A stretch of DNA of 64,000 bases. Source: Pyxidicoccus xibeiensis. Lineage in GTDB: Bacteria; Myxococcota; Myxococcia; Myxococcales; Myxococcaceae. Shown here in pieces: positions 43,827 through 52,312 of this stretch. The notes under the pieces are model-generated. The model did no database searches, was not told where the DNA came from, and saw only the letters and a program-made list of their open reading frames with translations. The translations under genes were made by a program, and so were the position numbers. Every line of letters starts with the position of its first letter. Within the stretch, counting starts at the first letter, position 1. Location of the stretch: the NCBI RefSeq assembly GCF_024198175.1, contig NZ_JAJVKV010000004.1:1054001-1118000 (forward strand), read 5' to 3'.

Positions 43827-45050
43827 TCAGTACCCACCGGGCGCGGACGCGGGGAGTAACAAGGTCGTCGTGAATCCCGCGAGCGGAGGCGAAAGCCAGC
43901 GCCGTGCCCGGGCCTGCCCCAGCGAGCGCACCCGCCCCGACGCTTCGAGCTCAGCGAGCGCCCGCTGGACGGTACGCTGGCTGTCACCCAGTGCGAGTGC
44001 GAGCGCCGACGTCGACCAGGCCTCGCCGTCGGAGAGCAGCGCCAGCAGCGCCGCCGAGTCTCCGTCGATGGGAGGCAGGAGCACGGTGACGGGCGCCGGG
44101 GGATTCGGCGTGAGCGCGAAGCCCGTCTTGGTCGCTTCGACCCGGGCCAGGGGCGCGAGCACCGCGCGCAGGCGGCCAATCTCCACCCGCAGGCGGGCCC
44201 GATGGGACTCGTTCACCCGGCGCACGCCGAAGGCGCGGGCAATCAGGAGCTCGCGGTCCACGCCGTCCGGCCCGCCTTCGCCCAGCGCCCGTGCCAGCGC
44301 GAAGAGCACCGGCCTCCTGGCCAGGGACACGACCTGCGCTCCGCTTCGCAGCTCGCGGCGGCAGGCGTCGATGACGAGCTCGCCCGACGCAAGCACGGCC
44401 TCCACCTCTTCGAGCAGCAGCTGCTGCTCGGCGCCCGCGCGAAGCCGCCTGGCGGCGGGCCGCTCCAGCACGGTGCGGGCCTGCTCCACCTCGGCCATCA
44501 GCGCGGGGACGCGCGCCCGTCGCGCGGCCTCGTGAGCCCGCTCCAGGGCTGCGCGTGCGGGGCGCGTCCGAATCGACCGCAGGGCGACCTCCGCATTGGC
44601 GAGCTCGGCAATGGTCACCAGCGGCGGTGGCACGCCGCGCGTGTCGAGGCGCGCGAGCGCATCAGCGGCCTCGCCGATGCGGCCGAGCAGCAGCAGGCGA
44701 CGGATGGCGACCAACCGGGCGTGCAGTGCGTTGACCCCGTCTCCCCGGGCCTCGAGCGTCAGGAGCGCCGAGTCCAGTGCGCGCGGTGACCAGGTCAGGT
44801 CGCGCGTCGCGAGCGCCACCTCCGCCTCGGCCACCTTGCAGCGAGCGCGTGCGAGCTCTTCACTCGCGCCGAAGGCACGCGCGGCCCGCCGCAGGAGCTC
44901 GCGAGCCTTCCCATGCTCGCCCAGCTGGGCCATGGCGATGCCACGCAACGCGAGCGCCGGGGCATCGTCGCGAAGGGCGACGTGCCTCAAGGCACCGAGC
45001 ACGTCTCCCACGGAGAGCGCCCGCGCGGCCGCGGATATCAGGGAGTCCAT
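43827..45050 (-). CDS. Putative transcriptional regulator with helical repeats and winged helices
   Basis: 407 residues. The N-terminal 215 residues are TPR-like helices (ALALRGIAMAQLGEHGKARELLRRAARAFG...). Residues about 235-315 resemble an OmpR-type winged helix (VDRELLIARAFGVRRVNESHRARLRVEIGRLRAVL...). A short HTH follows at about 335-375 (EAWSTSALALALGDSQRTVQRALAELEASGRVRSLG). It looks like the regulators commonly found upstream of DUF899/propeller genes and probably controls its own operon. It has no sensor kinase partner. Confidence 0.78.
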   Translation of the reverse strand: MDSLISAAARALSVGDVLGALRHVALRDDAPALALRGIAMAQLGEHGKARELLRRAARAFGASEELARARCKVAEAEVALATRDLTWSPRALDSALLTLEARGDGVNALHARLVAIRRLLLLGRIGEAADALARLDTRGVPPPLVTIAELANAEVALRSIRTRPARAALERAHEAARRARVPALMAEVEQARTVLERPAARRLRAGAEQQLLLEEVEAVLASGELVIDACRRELRSGAQVVSLARRPVLFALARALGEGGPDGVDRELLIARAFGVRRVNESHRARLRVEIGRLRAVLAPLARVEATKTGFALTPNPPAPVTVLLPPIDGDSAALLALLSDGEAWSTSALALALGDSQRTVQRALAELEASGRVRSLGQARARRWLSPPLAGFTTTLLLPASAPGGY

Positions 45051-45131
45051 GCCGGGAGGCTAGCTCCGCCTCACGGATTCGCGCCGCGCTTGTTACTCCC
45101 CGCGCGGAGTGGCGGTGGCTATGAGACGCTC

Positions 45132-45419
45132 ATGCACACTCCGCTCCTCTCACGCCGCGCCTCGCGCATCATCACGGGCATCGTGCTCCTGCCCGTGCTC
45201 GCGCTCCTGCCCAAGTGCCCGCTCTGCATCGCGGTCTGGCTGTCCGCCGCGGGCTTCGGGGCGGGCGCTGCCCATGCGCTGGCGTCCGGCGCCGTGGAGC
45301 TGGCGAAGGTGCTCGTGGCCCTCGCGCTCTGCATCCTCGGCGCCTGGCTCGGCAGGCGGGTGTGGCGGGCCGCCTACGCCGCGGGCTTCTCTTTGTGGGA
45401 GCGCCAGATGAAGGAGTAG
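45132..45419 (+). CDS. Small membrane protein with CPxC motif
   Basis: 95 residues from the ATG at 45132. Two or three hydrophobic helices surround KCPLCIAVW, a CPxC pair at the membrane face, and a basic tail follows. It resembles MerC-like or thioredoxin-partner small membrane proteins only in outline. The last 46 bp overlap the end of the convergent gene. No function assigned. Confidence 0.6.
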   Translation: MHTPLLSRRASRIITGIVLLPVLALLPKCPLCIAVWLSAAGFGAGAAHALASGAVELAKVLVALALCILGAWLGRRVWRAAYAAGFSLWERQMKE

Positions 45420-46321
45420 ACGTCCATCAAGTCGCGCGGCACGTGCCCCGCGGCCACCAGTCGCTCCGACGTCTTGCGCGCCACGTCCAGGAAGCCCTCG
45501 TAGACGGCGCTGGTGACGCGCCCGTGCTTGTCCGCCGTGAGGTTCAGGATGAGCGCCTGCTGCTCGAAGACGGTGGGCTTCACGAACGTGTGCTGCGTGG
45601 GGGCGTACAGCGCCTGCAGCAGCGTGGCCAGGGGCCAGGAGACCTTGCGGGCATTGCCCGCCGCGTCCGAGATGCGGACCGAGTCCGCGAACTTCTCGAA
45701 GCGCGGCCCATGCGGGCCCTCACCGTGCAGCAGCTCGCCCAGCGCCGTGACGAACCCGGCCCGGTCCTCCTCCTTCATGGTGGCGAAGGGAACGGGGCCC
45801 TCGATGGGGAAGACGAGGTTGGTGAACGCCAGCAGCTTCTTGGCGACCGCGTACGTCTCCTCCGGCGTGGCGCTGGCCAGCCGCTCGGGCGACAGCTGCT
45901 CCTGGGCGAGCTTGATGGCGGCGGTCTTGTACCCCTTCTTGCCCTTGACCTCGGGAGCGCCGCGCTCCTCGGCGACGAACTTCTCCCCCGCGAAGCCGCC
46001 AGGGAAGAAGGTCTCGAACCAGCGGACCTGGGCATCGAAGGAGGGGTACACGGCGGCGAGCGGACGCGCGGCCTTGGCGGACTTCCGGGCCGCGCCTCCC
46101 TGCGGGTGCTTGCCGCGCAGCCGGGCATTCACCGCCCGGGCCTCGTCGTCACTGAGCTGGACGGCCTGGAGCCCCTTCACCTGGGATTTGACGAAGACGC
46201 GCCGGCCCCCGTGCTCGAAGAAGAGGACGAGCTTGCCGTCCTTCTCGTCCAGGAGGGTGGCACGGCCCCAGGTGGGCTGCCCCTCCAGGGTGAAGAGGGA
46301 CGGAGTGGCAGTGGCTGTCAT
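45374..46321 (-). CDS. Conserved hypothetical protein
   Basis: 315 residues from the ATG at 46321; longer starts would add only low-quality sequence. It is a soluble, basic protein with no signal peptide. The N-terminal 60 residues look like a small beta domain (PTWGRATLLDEKDGKLVLFFEHGGRRVFVKSQVKGL). The middle is basic, and the C-terminal 180 residues are mostly helical. No motif I recognise. Confidence 0.7.
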   Translation of the reverse strand: MTATATPSLFTLEGQPTWGRATLLDEKDGKLVLFFEHGGRRVFVKSQVKGLQAVQLSDDEARAVNARLRGKHPQGGAARKSAKAARPLAAVYPSFDAQVRWFETFFPGGFAGEKFVAEERGAPEVKGKKGYKTAAIKLAQEQLSPERLASATPEETYAVAKKLLAFTNLVFPIEGPVPFATMKEEDRAGFVTALGELLHGEGPHGPRFEKFADSVRISDAAGNARKVSWPLATLLQALYAPTQHTFVKPTVFEQQALILNLTADKHGRVTSAVYEGFLDVARKTSERLVAAGHVPRDLMDVYSFIWRSHKEKPAA

Positions 46322-46484
46322 GGGGTCGCCTTGGGGTGGAGCCGTCCGCGCTCGCGACAGGGTCGTCGCGGTGACGCTCTTCGGCGGAGCCCTCCAGCGG
46401 CGGGGGGCTCCCCAGGGTACACCGGCGGCGGGAAACATGTTGGCCCATGCTGCCAGCCCCTGACTCCCTGCTTACCGGGCGGAA

Positions 46485-46928
46485 TCAGCGCGTAGCGAAC
46501 AGTTGGTTGTACCGGCGCTGCATCTCCTCGGGTGTGACGTCCTCGATGGAGTGGCCGATGCTCCACTCGTGTCCGAACGGGTCCCGCACGGTCCCCGAGC
46601 GCTCCCCGTAGAAGGCGTCCGTTGGTGGACGGACGATGGTGGCCCCCGCGGCGGCGGCGCGCTGGATGGCCGCGTCGGCGTCGTCGACATGGAGGTGGAT
46701 GGTCACCGACGTGCCGCCAATCGACTGCGGCCCGAGGATGCCCAGCTCCGGGAACTCCTCCGACAGCATCACCGTCGTCCCGCCGAGCTCCAGCTCGACG
46801 TGGCCGATGCGCCCGCCCGGCTCGGTGAGCCGGAGCTTCTCGGTCGCGCCGAAGGACTGCTTGTAGAACGCAATCGCCCGGTCCGCCCCCTTCACGCGCA
46901 GGTATGCGAACACCTCGTGGATATTCAT
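46485..46928 (-). CDS. VOC-family (glyoxalase/PhnB-like) protein
   Basis: 147 residues from the ATG at 46928 (aagggag six bases upstream). It shows the PhnB-like pattern VFAYLRVKGADRAIAFYKQSFGATEK, HVELELGGTTVMLSEEFPE, and a C-terminal YGERSGTVRDPFGHEWSIGHSIEDVTPEE with metal-position Glu and His. Members bind small ligands or carry out glyoxalase-like and antibiotic-binding reactions; this one is unassigned. It is 20 bp downstream of an AraC-type gene in the same direction. Confidence 0.88.
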   Translation of the reverse strand: MNIHEVFAYLRVKGADRAIAFYKQSFGATEKLRLTEPGGRIGHVELELGGTTVMLSEEFPELGILGPQSIGGTSVTIHLHVDDADAAIQRAAAAGATIVRPPTDAFYGERSGTVRDPFGHEWSIGHSIEDVTPEEMQRRYNQLFATR

Positions 46929-46948
46929 GGTGGACTCCCTTCCGGTGG

Positions 46949-47833
46949 TCATTCGCGGGGGAATGTGCCCGCGCGCGGCGACAGCGTCTTGAACGAATTT
47001 GACCTGATGGGGACGTGGTGGGCCTTCAGCGGAGCGGCCGCCTGGTACTCGCCGGGGGACAGGCCGGTGAACGCGCGGAAGTCGCGGTGGAAGTGCGCCT
47101 GGTCGCTGTAGCCGGCGTCCGCCGCGACGTCGCCCGGACGGGGAGCCCCCCTGGCCGCCAGCCGCTCGAGCGCTGCCCCGAAGCGGACTACGCGCGCATA
47201 CTGCTTCGGTGCCATTCCGACCGCCTCGCGGAACAGGGCAATGAAGTGCCGGTGGCTGTAGCCCGTCTGGTCGACCACGCGTCCGACCTCCACGCCGGAG
47301 GCGAGGCGCCCCAGCGAGAATGACAGCACGGGAGCAATCCGTGCCTCGCCCCGCAACCGGGAGAGCAGCAGGGACTCGAAGGTCGAAAGGCGCGCCTCGG
47401 GTGTCTGCGCCTCATGCAGCCGCTCGGTGAGCTCGGAGGCAAAGCCTCCCCAGAGCGCGTCGAGCGGCGTGTGGCGCTCGGCGAGCGCCTCGGCCGGAAC
47501 GCCGAGCAGCAGGGGCGCGGCCCCCGGGTACAGCAAGGCGCCCACGGACTCCGCCGGGCTCGAGACGTCCCGGACGTAGAAGCCCGTGCGCGGTCCGCCG
47601 ACGACGGCATGCCCGAGCACCCTTCCGTCCTCGGACGACGGAGTGTCGTACAACCTGAGCGGGGAGCCCGAGAGCCGGATGACGAGGTGCACCGCGCCCG
47701 TGGGGAGGACGCGCTCGCGCAGCCCGGAGGTCCCGGGCACGGAGGGGCCCGCGCACGTCGCCCAGAGCGTCTTCACGAAGGGCTGGAGCGCGGCACGGGG
47801 AAGACGGCTGTACATGGGCGGCCATCCTTTCAT
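46949..47833 (-). CDS. AraC-family regulator with DUF6597-like N-domain
   Basis: 294 residues; the second Met (position 7) is an alternative start. The N-terminal domain (LQPFVKTLWATCAG...VLPTGAVHLVIRLSG...VVGGPRTGFYV) is of the DUF6597 ligand-sensing type. The C-terminal AraC DNA-binding domain has SGVEVGRVVDQTGYSHRHFIALFREAVGMAPKQYARVVRF and PGDVAADAGYSDQAHFHRDFRAFTGLSPGEYQ. It lies upstream of and probably co-transcribed with the VOC gene. Confidence 0.9.
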   Translation of the reverse strand: MKGWPPMYSRLPRAALQPFVKTLWATCAGPSVPGTSGLRERVLPTGAVHLVIRLSGSPLRLYDTPSSEDGRVLGHAVVGGPRTGFYVRDVSSPAESVGALLYPGAAPLLLGVPAEALAERHTPLDALWGGFASELTERLHEAQTPEARLSTFESLLLSRLRGEARIAPVLSFSLGRLASGVEVGRVVDQTGYSHRHFIALFREAVGMAPKQYARVVRFGAALERLAARGAPRPGDVAADAGYSDQAHFHRDFRAFTGLSPGEYQAAAPLKAHHVPIRSNSFKTLSPRAGTFPRE

Positions 47834-47875
47834 GGCGGAGGCCCCGGGGCAGGTCCGCCCAGGCGCGCGCGGACC

Positions 47876-49312
47876 TCACGCCAGGCTGCGCGCGAGGCTC
47901 CCCAGGGTGCCCATGGCACCCTCGATGCGGGGCGTCCACGGATGGCCGCAGTTGAGCCGGATGAAGTGCCGGTACGAGTCCGGCCGGGCGGAGAAGATGG
48001 GCCCGGGGGCGATGCTGATGCCCGCCTCCAGCGCCTTCGCGTGCAGCGCCAGCGCATCCACCTGGGAAGGCAGCTCCACCCACAGCAGCGAGCTGCCAGC
48101 GGGGCGGGCCGCGCGCGTGTTCGCCGGGAAGTACTCCGCCACTGCCTCGACCATGCGCTCCACCTGGGCGGCGAGCTTGCGGCGCAGGATGCGCAGGTGC
48201 CTGTCATAGCCGCCCTCCTGGAGGAAGCGCGCAATCGCCAGCTGCGGCAGCGTGGCGGTGGCCACGGTATGGGAGAACTTGAGCAGCTCCACGCGCTCGC
48301 GGAAGCGGCCCGGGGCGACGTAGCCCACGCGGAAGCCGGGGGCGAGCGTCTTGGAGAACGAGCCGCACAGCATCACGGTGCCCGTCGTGTCGAACGACTT
48401 GCACGTGCGCGGGCGCTCCGGGGCGAAGTGCAGGTCGCCGTAGATGTCGTCCTCGATGAGGGGGATGTCTCGCTCGGCCAGCATGGCCACCAGCCGCTGG
48501 CGGTTCGCCTCCGGCATGCAGCTTCCCACCGGGTTGCTGAAGCTGGGCACCACCAGCACCGCGGCCACGCGCCGCCGCTCCAGCGCGGCCTGCAGGGCGT
48601 CCAGCTCCATGCCGTCCCGGGGGCTGCTGGGAATCTCCAGCGCGCGCAGGCCCAGCGACTCGATGGCCTGGAGCGTGCCGTAGTACGCGGGTGACTCGAT
48701 GGCGATGGTGTCACCGGTGCGCGCCACCGCGAGCAGGCACAGGTGGACGGCCTCGGATGCGCCGCAGGTGGTGATGAAGTCGTCGGGCGACAGCGCGCAG
48801 CCCCAGTCCAGCGAGCGGCGGGCGAGCTGCTGGCGCAGCTCCAGGCAGCCGGGAGGGATGTCGTAGAGCGCGCCGGCGTCCCCCGCCTCGCGGGTGAGGG
48901 CATTCAGCTCGCGGTACAGCCGGCGCGTGGGCAGCAGCTCCGGCGCGGGCCAGGCGGCGCCCAGCTGCACCAGCCTGGGGTCCCTCCCCGCGCGGTACAC
49001 GCGGGAGACGAGCGCGCTGATGGTGACGGGCGTGGCGCTGATGGCGGGGCGGGACACCTGGGGCTCGGCGAGGCGGGGGCGCTCGCGGCGGCGCACATAG
49101 TGGCCGGACTGCGGGCGCGTCTCGATGAGGCCCACGGCTTCCAGGTGCAGGTACGCCTGGAGCACGGTGGAGATGCTCACCCGCTCGCGAAGGCTGAGCT
49201 GCCTCACCGACGGCAGCCGGTCTCCCGCCCGCAACGTGCCCGCGGCGATGGCGTCTCCCAGCCGCTCGGCCACCTGCTCGTACAGCTTCGGTCTCTGTGC
49301 CAGCGCGCCCAT
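47876..49312 (-). CDS. MocR/GntR-family regulator with aminotransferase domain
   Basis: 478 residues. The N-terminal GntR winged helix (about 8-75, LGDAIAAGTLRAGDRLPSVRQLS and STVLQAYLHLEAVGLIETRPQSGHYV) is linked to a fold-type I aminotransferase-like domain (about 105-478). PLP would bind K321 (GSFSKTLAPGFRVGY), with D288 of IEDDIYGD and N260 of SFSNPVG contacting the cofactor. MocR regulators sense PLP or amino compounds and usually control the divergent gene. Here a DUF2917 and an EamA transporter gene lie divergently, with a perfect inverted repeat between them. Confidence 0.92.
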   Translation of the reverse strand: MGALAQRPKLYEQVAERLGDAIAAGTLRAGDRLPSVRQLSLRERVSISTVLQAYLHLEAVGLIETRPQSGHYVRRRERPRLAEPQVSRPAISATPVTISALVSRVYRAGRDPRLVQLGAAWPAPELLPTRRLYRELNALTREAGDAGALYDIPPGCLELRQQLARRSLDWGCALSPDDFITTCGASEAVHLCLLAVARTGDTIAIESPAYYGTLQAIESLGLRALEIPSSPRDGMELDALQAALERRRVAAVLVVPSFSNPVGSCMPEANRQRLVAMLAERDIPLIEDDIYGDLHFAPERPRTCKSFDTTGTVMLCGSFSKTLAPGFRVGYVAPGRFRERVELLKFSHTVATATLPQLAIARFLQEGGYDRHLRILRRKLAAQVERMVEAVAEYFPANTRAARPAGSSLLWVELPSQVDALALHAKALEAGISIAPGPIFSARPDSYRHFIRLNCGHPWTPRIEGAMGTLGSLARSLA

Positions 49313-49398
49313 GTGTCCTCCCGGGGTGCGTCACGTCCCAGCCATCATCGGTACCCGGCTCCCGGCCCGCTGCCCAGATACACCTCCCCGCGCCGTGG

Positions 49399-49433
49399 AC
49401 CGGTACAGTTCGACAACCCGGGACTGTACCGGT
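49399..49433. promoter_or_regulatory. Candidate MocR operator
   Basis: Perfect 11-bp inverted repeat: accggtacagt (49399-49409) and actgtaccggt (49423-49433), 13-bp spacer, in the divergent region between the MocR gene and DUF2917/EamA. GTAC-centred arms of this kind are described for MocR/GntR regulators; binding here is inferred. Confidence 0.7.
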
Positions 49434-49505
49434 CACAATCCCCAATCGCTGCATCTGTTCCGTTTCTTCCGCCGGGCGCATGTTGGCGGCCAGGAGGATG
49501 CGGCG

Positions 49506-49853
49506 ATGGCGGTGACACTCACCTTCCCTTTTCATCACTGGCTGCGGGCCCTGGCGGAGCGCCTGAGGCCTGGCGTGCAACGGAGCTACACCGCGGGGCC
49601 GGTGTCGCTGGAGCGGGGTGCCACGTGGAGCGTGCGCACGCAGGCCGACGAGTCCCTGACTCTCACCTGCGGCGAGGGCCTGCTCTGGCTCACGCGCGAG
49701 GGCGACTCGCGGGACTACGTGCTGAATCCCGGGCAGACGGTACGGCTGGAGGTTCCCGGCCGCGTGGTGGTGCAGGCGCTGCGCCCCGCGAGCTTCCGCC
49801 TCGCGAGCGGGCCGTCCCGGGCGCGCGTCGCGAATGAGCTGCGCGCGTCATGA
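49506..49853 (+). CDS. DUF2917 family protein
   Basis: 115 residues from the ATG at 49506, with AGGAGG (49492-49497) eight bases upstream. The small beta-rich cupin-like domain shows LERGATWSVRTQADESLTLTCGEGLLWLTREGDSRDYVLNPGQTVRLEVPGRVVVQAL, the DUF2917 pattern. It is often encoded beside MocR regulators. Function unknown. The stop codon overlaps the start of the EamA transporter gene (ATGA). Confidence 0.85.
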   Translation: MAVTLTFPFHHWLRALAERLRPGVQRSYTAGPVSLERGATWSVRTQADESLTLTCGEGLLWLTREGDSRDYVLNPGQTVRLEVPGRVVVQALRPASFRLASGPSRARVANELRAS

Positions 49854-50971
49854 CAGCACGGCCAGGGACGCAAAGGATGTCGTGGGCGGGCGGCGCCGAG
49901 GAAGCATCAGGCCCCGCCAGGGTGGAACAGCCGAGGACGCAGGGGATGTCGTGGACGGGCAGAACCGAAGAAGTGGCCACCCGCGCCACGACGGAAACGC
50001 CAGGTACGCTCGAACTGTCATGCCCAGGCCGCGCCGAGGAAGCGCCCACCCGCGCCACGACGGAACAGGCGAAGACTCGCGAGGGCCTTCTGCTCGGCGC
50101 GCTGGGAGTGCTGGCCTTCAGCCTGACACTGCCGGTGACGAAGGTCGCGGTGCCGGAGCTGGGCAGCGTCGTGACAGGGCTCGGGCGAGCGGTGGTGGCG
50201 GCGGTGTTGGCGGGGGCGCTGCTCGCCTTCCGTCGCGAGCGACTCCCGGAGCGGAGGCACTGGCCCCGGCTGGCGGTAGTGGCGGGAGGACTGGTGGTGG
50301 GCTACCCCCTGCTCTCCGCGCTGGCGCTGCGAGACATGCCGGCGGCACATAGCGCGGTGCTGGTGGGCCTGCTGCCCGCGGCGACAGCCGTGGCGGCCGT
50401 GTTCCGAGCGAGGGAGCGGCCCTCCGGAGCATTCTGGCTGGCCAGCGCCGCGGGCCTCGTGGCCGTGCTGGCCTTCGCGGTGGCGCAGGGCGCGGGGCGC
50501 CCCACGGCGGGAGACGGGCTGGTGCTGCTCGCGGTGGTGGTCGGCGCGATGGCCTATGCCGAGGGCGGAAGCCTGTCCCGGGAGCTCGGAGGCTGGCGCG
50601 TCTTGAGCTGGGCCCTGGTGCTGTCCGCGCCCGTGCTGCTGCCCGTGGTGGTGCTGAGCGCCGACGCGCGCGTCCTGGACGCCAGCCCCCGCGCGTGGGC
50701 CGCCCTCGCCTACCTGTCGGGCGTGAGCATGTTCCTGGGCTGCCTCGCGTGGTACCGGGCGCTGGCCCTGGCGGGTGTAGCGCGGGTGAGCCAGCTCCAA
50801 CTGCTCCAGCCGCTGCTCTCGCTGGGCTGGTCCGTGCTGCTGCTCGGCGAGCAGGTGGGGCGCGGCACACTGGGTGCCGCGCTGCTCGTGGTGGGCTGCG
50901 TCCTGGCGAGCGCGCGCAGCCGCATCCAGCGACTGCCCGCGCCCGAGGCGCCCGCCGTCAGGCCACCGTGA
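49850..50971 (+). CDS. EamA/DMT-superfamily transporter with N-terminal repeat extension
   Basis: 373 residues. The ten-helix DMT fold occupies about residues 78-360, with two EamA halves (GVLAFSLTLPVTKVAVPELGSVV and LVLLAVVVGAMAYAEGGSL..., SGVSMFLGCLAWYRALALAGVARVSQLQLLQPLLSLGWSVLLLGEQV). Such carriers export amino acids or other small metabolites. Unusually, the first 73 residues are a hydrophilic extension of three 23-residue repeats (R-T-Q-x-M-S-W-x-G-R-x-E-E). The ATG overlaps the DUF2917 stop by 4 bp. A start inside the extension cannot be excluded, but no Met close to the first helix is available. The 3' end overlaps the map gene by 14 bp. Confidence 0.85.
   Translation: MTARPGTQRMSWAGGAEEASGPARVEQPRTQGMSWTGRTEEVATRATTETPGTLELSCPGRAEEAPTRATTEQAKTREGLLLGALGVLAFSLTLPVTKVAVPELGSVVTGLGRAVVAAVLAGALLAFRRERLPERRHWPRLAVVAGGLVVGYPLLSALALRDMPAAHSAVLVGLLPAATAVAAVFRARERPSGAFWLASAAGLVAVLAFAVAQGAGRPTAGDGLVLLAVVVGAMAYAEGGSLSRELGGWRVLSWALVLSAPVLLPVVVLSADARVLDASPRAWAALAYLSGVSMFLGCLAWYRALALAGVARVSQLQLLQPLLSLGWSVLLLGEQVGRGTLGAALLVVGCVLASARSRIQRLPAPEAPAVRPP
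49856..50068 (+). repeat. 69-bp coding tandem repeat, three copies
   Basis: Period of exactly 69 bp: ggatgtcgtgg at 49875 and 49944, and acccgcgccacgacggaa at 49979 and 50048. The copies encode the three 23-residue units at the N-terminus of the EamA protein. Confidence 0.8.
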
Positions 50972-51953
50972 GAATCTCGGCGCCCTTCTCGGTGACGAGG
51001 AGGGTGTGCTCGAACTGGGCGCTGCGGCTGCCGTCGGCGGTGACGGCGGTCCACCCGTCATCCCAGGTGCGGCTGCCCCAGCCGCCCAGGTTGATCATCG
51101 GCTCCACGGTGAAGATCATCCCGGGCTCCATGATGGTGTTGGAGTCGGGCTCGTAATAGTGGGGAATCTGGAGGGACGTGTGGAACGTCTCGCCGATGCC
51201 GTGGCCGCAGTAGGCGCGCACCACGCTCATGCCATTCCTGGTGGCGTGGTCCTCGATGGCGCGGCCGATGTCGCTGATGGGGCGGCCGGGCTTCACGGCG
51301 GCGATGCCGACCTCCAGGCACTCGCGCGTCACCTTCACCAACCGCTGGCTCTCCGCGTCCACGTTGCCGACGAAGTAGGTGGCCGAGCAGTCACCATGGA
51401 CGCCATCCAGGTAGATGGTGATGTCCAGGTTGACGATGTCGCCATCCTCCAGCGCGCGGCTGTCGGGGATGCCGTGACAGACGACCTCGTTGACGGAGGT
51501 GCACAGCGACTTGGGGAAGCCGTGGTAGTTGAGGGTGCTCGGGTAGCCGCCACGCTTGATGTACGCCTCGTGGGTGAGGGCATCCAGCTCGTCGGTGGTG
51601 ATGCCCGGGCGCACGTGGGCGGAGACCTCCTGGAGGACCTCCGCGGCGGCCTTGCAGGCGCGGCGCATGCGGGCGATGACGTCCGGCGAGTTGATTTCGG
51701 AGGCCGGAGCCCGGCGCGAGGGCCGGCCTGACGACGCGTAGTCCGGGCGGGGGATGTGGAGGGGCACGTCGCGGCGGGGGCTGATGATGCCCGGGCGGAC
51801 GCCACGGCGGGCCACCTCGGGGCCCTTCTTGCGGGCCTCGACGGCGTCGGCGCCGCGGTGGCACTTCTTGTACTTGGAGCCGCTGCCACACCAGCACGTG
51901 TCATTGGGGCCGGGCAGGACGGCGGGGGCCGTGCGAGGGACTGCGGTGGTCAT
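50958..51953 (-). CDS. map: Type I methionine aminopeptidase with N-terminal SEC-C motif
   Basis: 331 residues. N-terminal SEC-C zinc motif: C20-x-C22-x8-C31-H32 (CWCGSGSKYKKCH). The MetAP domain (about 80-331) carries the five metal ligands: the two Asp of NLDITIYLDGVHGDCSATYF, the His of GHGIGETFH, the Glu of FTVEPMI and the Glu of QFEHTLLV. It removes initiator methionine from nascent proteins. A second, standard map gene normally exists near the ribosomal operon in such genomes, so this may be the accessory SEC-C type. Its ATG overlaps the stop of a small HTH gene by 4 bp (ATGA). Confidence 0.93.
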   Translation of the reverse strand: MTTAVPRTAPAVLPGPNDTCWCGSGSKYKKCHRGADAVEARKKGPEVARRGVRPGIISPRRDVPLHIPRPDYASSGRPSRRAPASEINSPDVIARMRRACKAAAEVLQEVSAHVRPGITTDELDALTHEAYIKRGGYPSTLNYHGFPKSLCTSVNEVVCHGIPDSRALEDGDIVNLDITIYLDGVHGDCSATYFVGNVDAESQRLVKVTRECLEVGIAAVKPGRPISDIGRAIEDHATRNGMSVVRAYCGHGIGETFHTSLQIPHYYEPDSNTIMEPGMIFTVEPMINLGGWGSRTWDDGWTAVTADGSRSAQFEHTLLVTEKGAEILTVA

Positions 51954-52174
51954 GATTCACCTCCAACACTACTGAGCTGCTCGGATTGACGGGCGCGCAA
52001 CCAGCGCACCACCTGGGGACGGAGCCACAGCCGGGGGCGTCCGGTCCCCAGGTCCAGCACGGGCCGCGGCATGTCCGGGTACCGGCGCAGGTAGGTGCTG
52101 ACGCTGTTGGCATGGCTCAGGCGCAGCAGCCCGGCCACGCCCTGGGCGTCAATGAGGTCTTCTGTCTTCACCAT
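51950..52174 (-). CDS. Small helix-turn-helix protein coupled to map
   Basis: 74 residues from the ATG at 52174; an ATG at 52183 is also possible. The sequence EDLIDAQGVAGLLRLSHANSVSTYLRRYPDMPRPVLDLGTGRPRLWLRPQVVRWL is the AlpA/MerR-like HTH_17 pattern (helix, turn, RYP.MP.P, wing). It has no other domain. It overlaps map by 4 bp and lies just downstream of a short inverted repeat, so it probably represses its own operon. Confidence 0.75.
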   Translation of the reverse strand: MVKTEDLIDAQGVAGLLRLSHANSVSTYLRRYPDMPRPVLDLGTGRPRLWLRPQVVRWLRARQSEQLSSVGGES

Positions 52175-52190
52175 GGGACACATGAGGGCC

Positions 52191-52208
52191 TGTCTATACC
52201 CATAGACA
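52191..52208. promoter_or_regulatory. Inverted repeat in the promoter of the HTH-map operon
   Basis: TGTCTAT (52191-52197), 4-bp spacer, ATAGACA (52202-52208): perfect 7-bp arms, 17 bp before the HTH start codon. AT-rich in a GC-rich context, so it may overlap a -10 region. Confidence 0.6.
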
Positions 52209-52312
52209 CGCACCCGTGCACGCGTTCTTTCCGGAGGCGGGCCGGGCGGGCGTCGCCTGGGGACACCGGAGGGGCCCCGGCTGTCCGCCTGGTGGGGGGC
52301 CTTCCTGGCCGG

